Below, in pieces: positions 6,589 through 6,777 of a DNA stretch of 6,777 nt (its first letter is position 1; every line of letters starts with the position of its first letter). The notes below the pieces were generated by a model, which saw only the letters and a list, made by a program, of their open reading frames with translations, ran no database searches and was not told the origin of the DNA. Made by a program: the position numbers and the translations under genes. This DNA comes from JAMORN01 sp027063545 [NCBI: bacterium]. Lineage in GTDB: Bacteria > JAMORN01. Where the stretch lies: NCBI GenBank assembly GCA_027063545.1, contig JAMORN010000144.1, positions 1 to 6,777 on the forward strand, read 5' to 3'.

Positions 6589-6613
6589 TTTTTGAAAACA
6601 ATGTATTCAAAAA
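6589..6613 (+). repeat. Inverted repeat flanking the map start codon
   Basis: TTTTTGAA (6589-6596) is the exact reverse complement of TTCAAAAA (6606-6613). The nine-base loop between them contains the presumed map ATG (6601-6603). The stem has a single G-C pair, so it would be weak, especially in a thermophile. The symmetry itself is certain; any function is inference. Confidence 0.4.
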
Positions 6614-6777
6614 GAGAATTAGACATAATAAAGGAAAATGGTAAGTTTTTAGGAGAACTTTTTAATATTTTAAAAGATGTTGTTAAACCAGGAATAAGTA
6701 CAAAAGAAATAGATGAGTTTATAGAAAGAAAAATTAAAAAATATAAGGCTATACCTTCCTTTAAAGGATATATGGGT
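6601..6777 (+). CDS. map: Methionine aminopeptidase type I, N-terminal fragment
   Basis: The frame runs off the window end after 59 residues. The fragment has the family layout: SKRELDIIKENGKFLGELF as the first helix, DVVKPGISTKEIDEF, then IPSFKGYMG, matching the conserved VKPGxTTxELD and PSFKGYxGFP motifs of type I enzymes. The enzyme removes the initiator Met from new proteins on or near the ribosome. The metal-binding Asp, His and Glu residues lie beyond the window. The ATG at 6601 is the likely start, but there is no Shine-Dalgarno upstream, where the sequence is T-rich; an in-frame TTG at 6592 would add three residues. It follows adk by 23 bases, an order common in bacterial spc operons. 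Confidence 0.92.
   Translation, partial: MYSKRELDIIKENGKFLGELFNILKDVVKPGISTKEIDEFIERKIKKYKAIPSFKGYMG

Noticed and set aside
6581-6593. Intrinsic terminator between adk and map
   Set aside because: The T-rich run has only an A/T stem upstream with no GC-rich hairpin, and map follows in the usual operon order.
6396-6626. Minus-strand open frame opposite the end of adk and start of map
   Set aside because: It overlaps two well-supported sense genes, including conserved adk codons, and has no recognisable motif.
6630-6652. ATG at 6638 preceded by AAAGGA as an alternative map start
   Set aside because: It is out of frame with the conserved map sequence and hits a stop (TAG) after four codons.

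Overview
This window is a stretch of a bacterial chromosome carrying the distal end of the S10 ribosomal protein operon, the spc operon, and the start of the secY-adk-map segment. All genes lie on the + strand in the order rplP(end)-rpmC-rpsQ-rplN-rplX-rplE-rpsN(rpsZ)-rpsH-rplF-rplR-rpsE-rplO-secY-adk-map(start). Every reading assigned here rests on recognisable conserved family motifs. No mobile element, CRISPR array, tRNA, rRNA or foreign gene was seen, and no gap exceeds about 35 bases.

The sequence is very AT-rich. Arginine is coded almost entirely by AGA/AGG, and the proteins are rich in Lys, Ile and Glu. Ribosomal protein S14 is the short zinc-binding (Z) type, L24 carries a C-terminal Cys4 zinc ribbon, and adenylate kinase has a Cys4 zinc LID. 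These traits fit a low-GC, possibly thermophilic bacterium. My best guess is a Hydrogenothermaceae-like member of Aquificota, held at low confidence because no phylogeny was possible. Low-GC Firmicutes or other deep-branching thermophiles remain open.

Layout: bases 1-652 finish the S10 operon (L16 tail, L29, S17). Bases 649-4600 hold the spc ribosomal genes L14, L24, L5, S14, S8, L6, L18, S5 and L15. Bases 4590-5906 encode the SecY translocon channel, 5918-6577 adenylate kinase, and 6601 to the end the N-terminus of methionine aminopeptidase. Genes are packed with short gaps or overlaps (14, 4, 1 and 11 bases at four junctions) and mostly strong Shine-Dalgarno sequences. No internal promoter or convincing terminator is visible, so this looks like one long co-transcribed unit serving ribosome assembly, membrane protein export, adenylate balance and N-terminal Met removal.

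The window is mostly ordinary, and I found no evidence of an undescribed system. The points worth a second look are: the lack of rpmD (L30) between rpsE and rplO; a roughly 13-residue insertion in the KOW loop of L24; an acidic C-terminal extension on S17; similar -(G/E)DK C-terminal tails on S17, S5 and L15 that arise because the next gene's Shine-Dalgarno is written inside them; an atypical SecY C5 loop tip; and an adk-map junction with dyad symmetry in which the map ATG has no Shine-Dalgarno and sits in a predicted hairpin loop.
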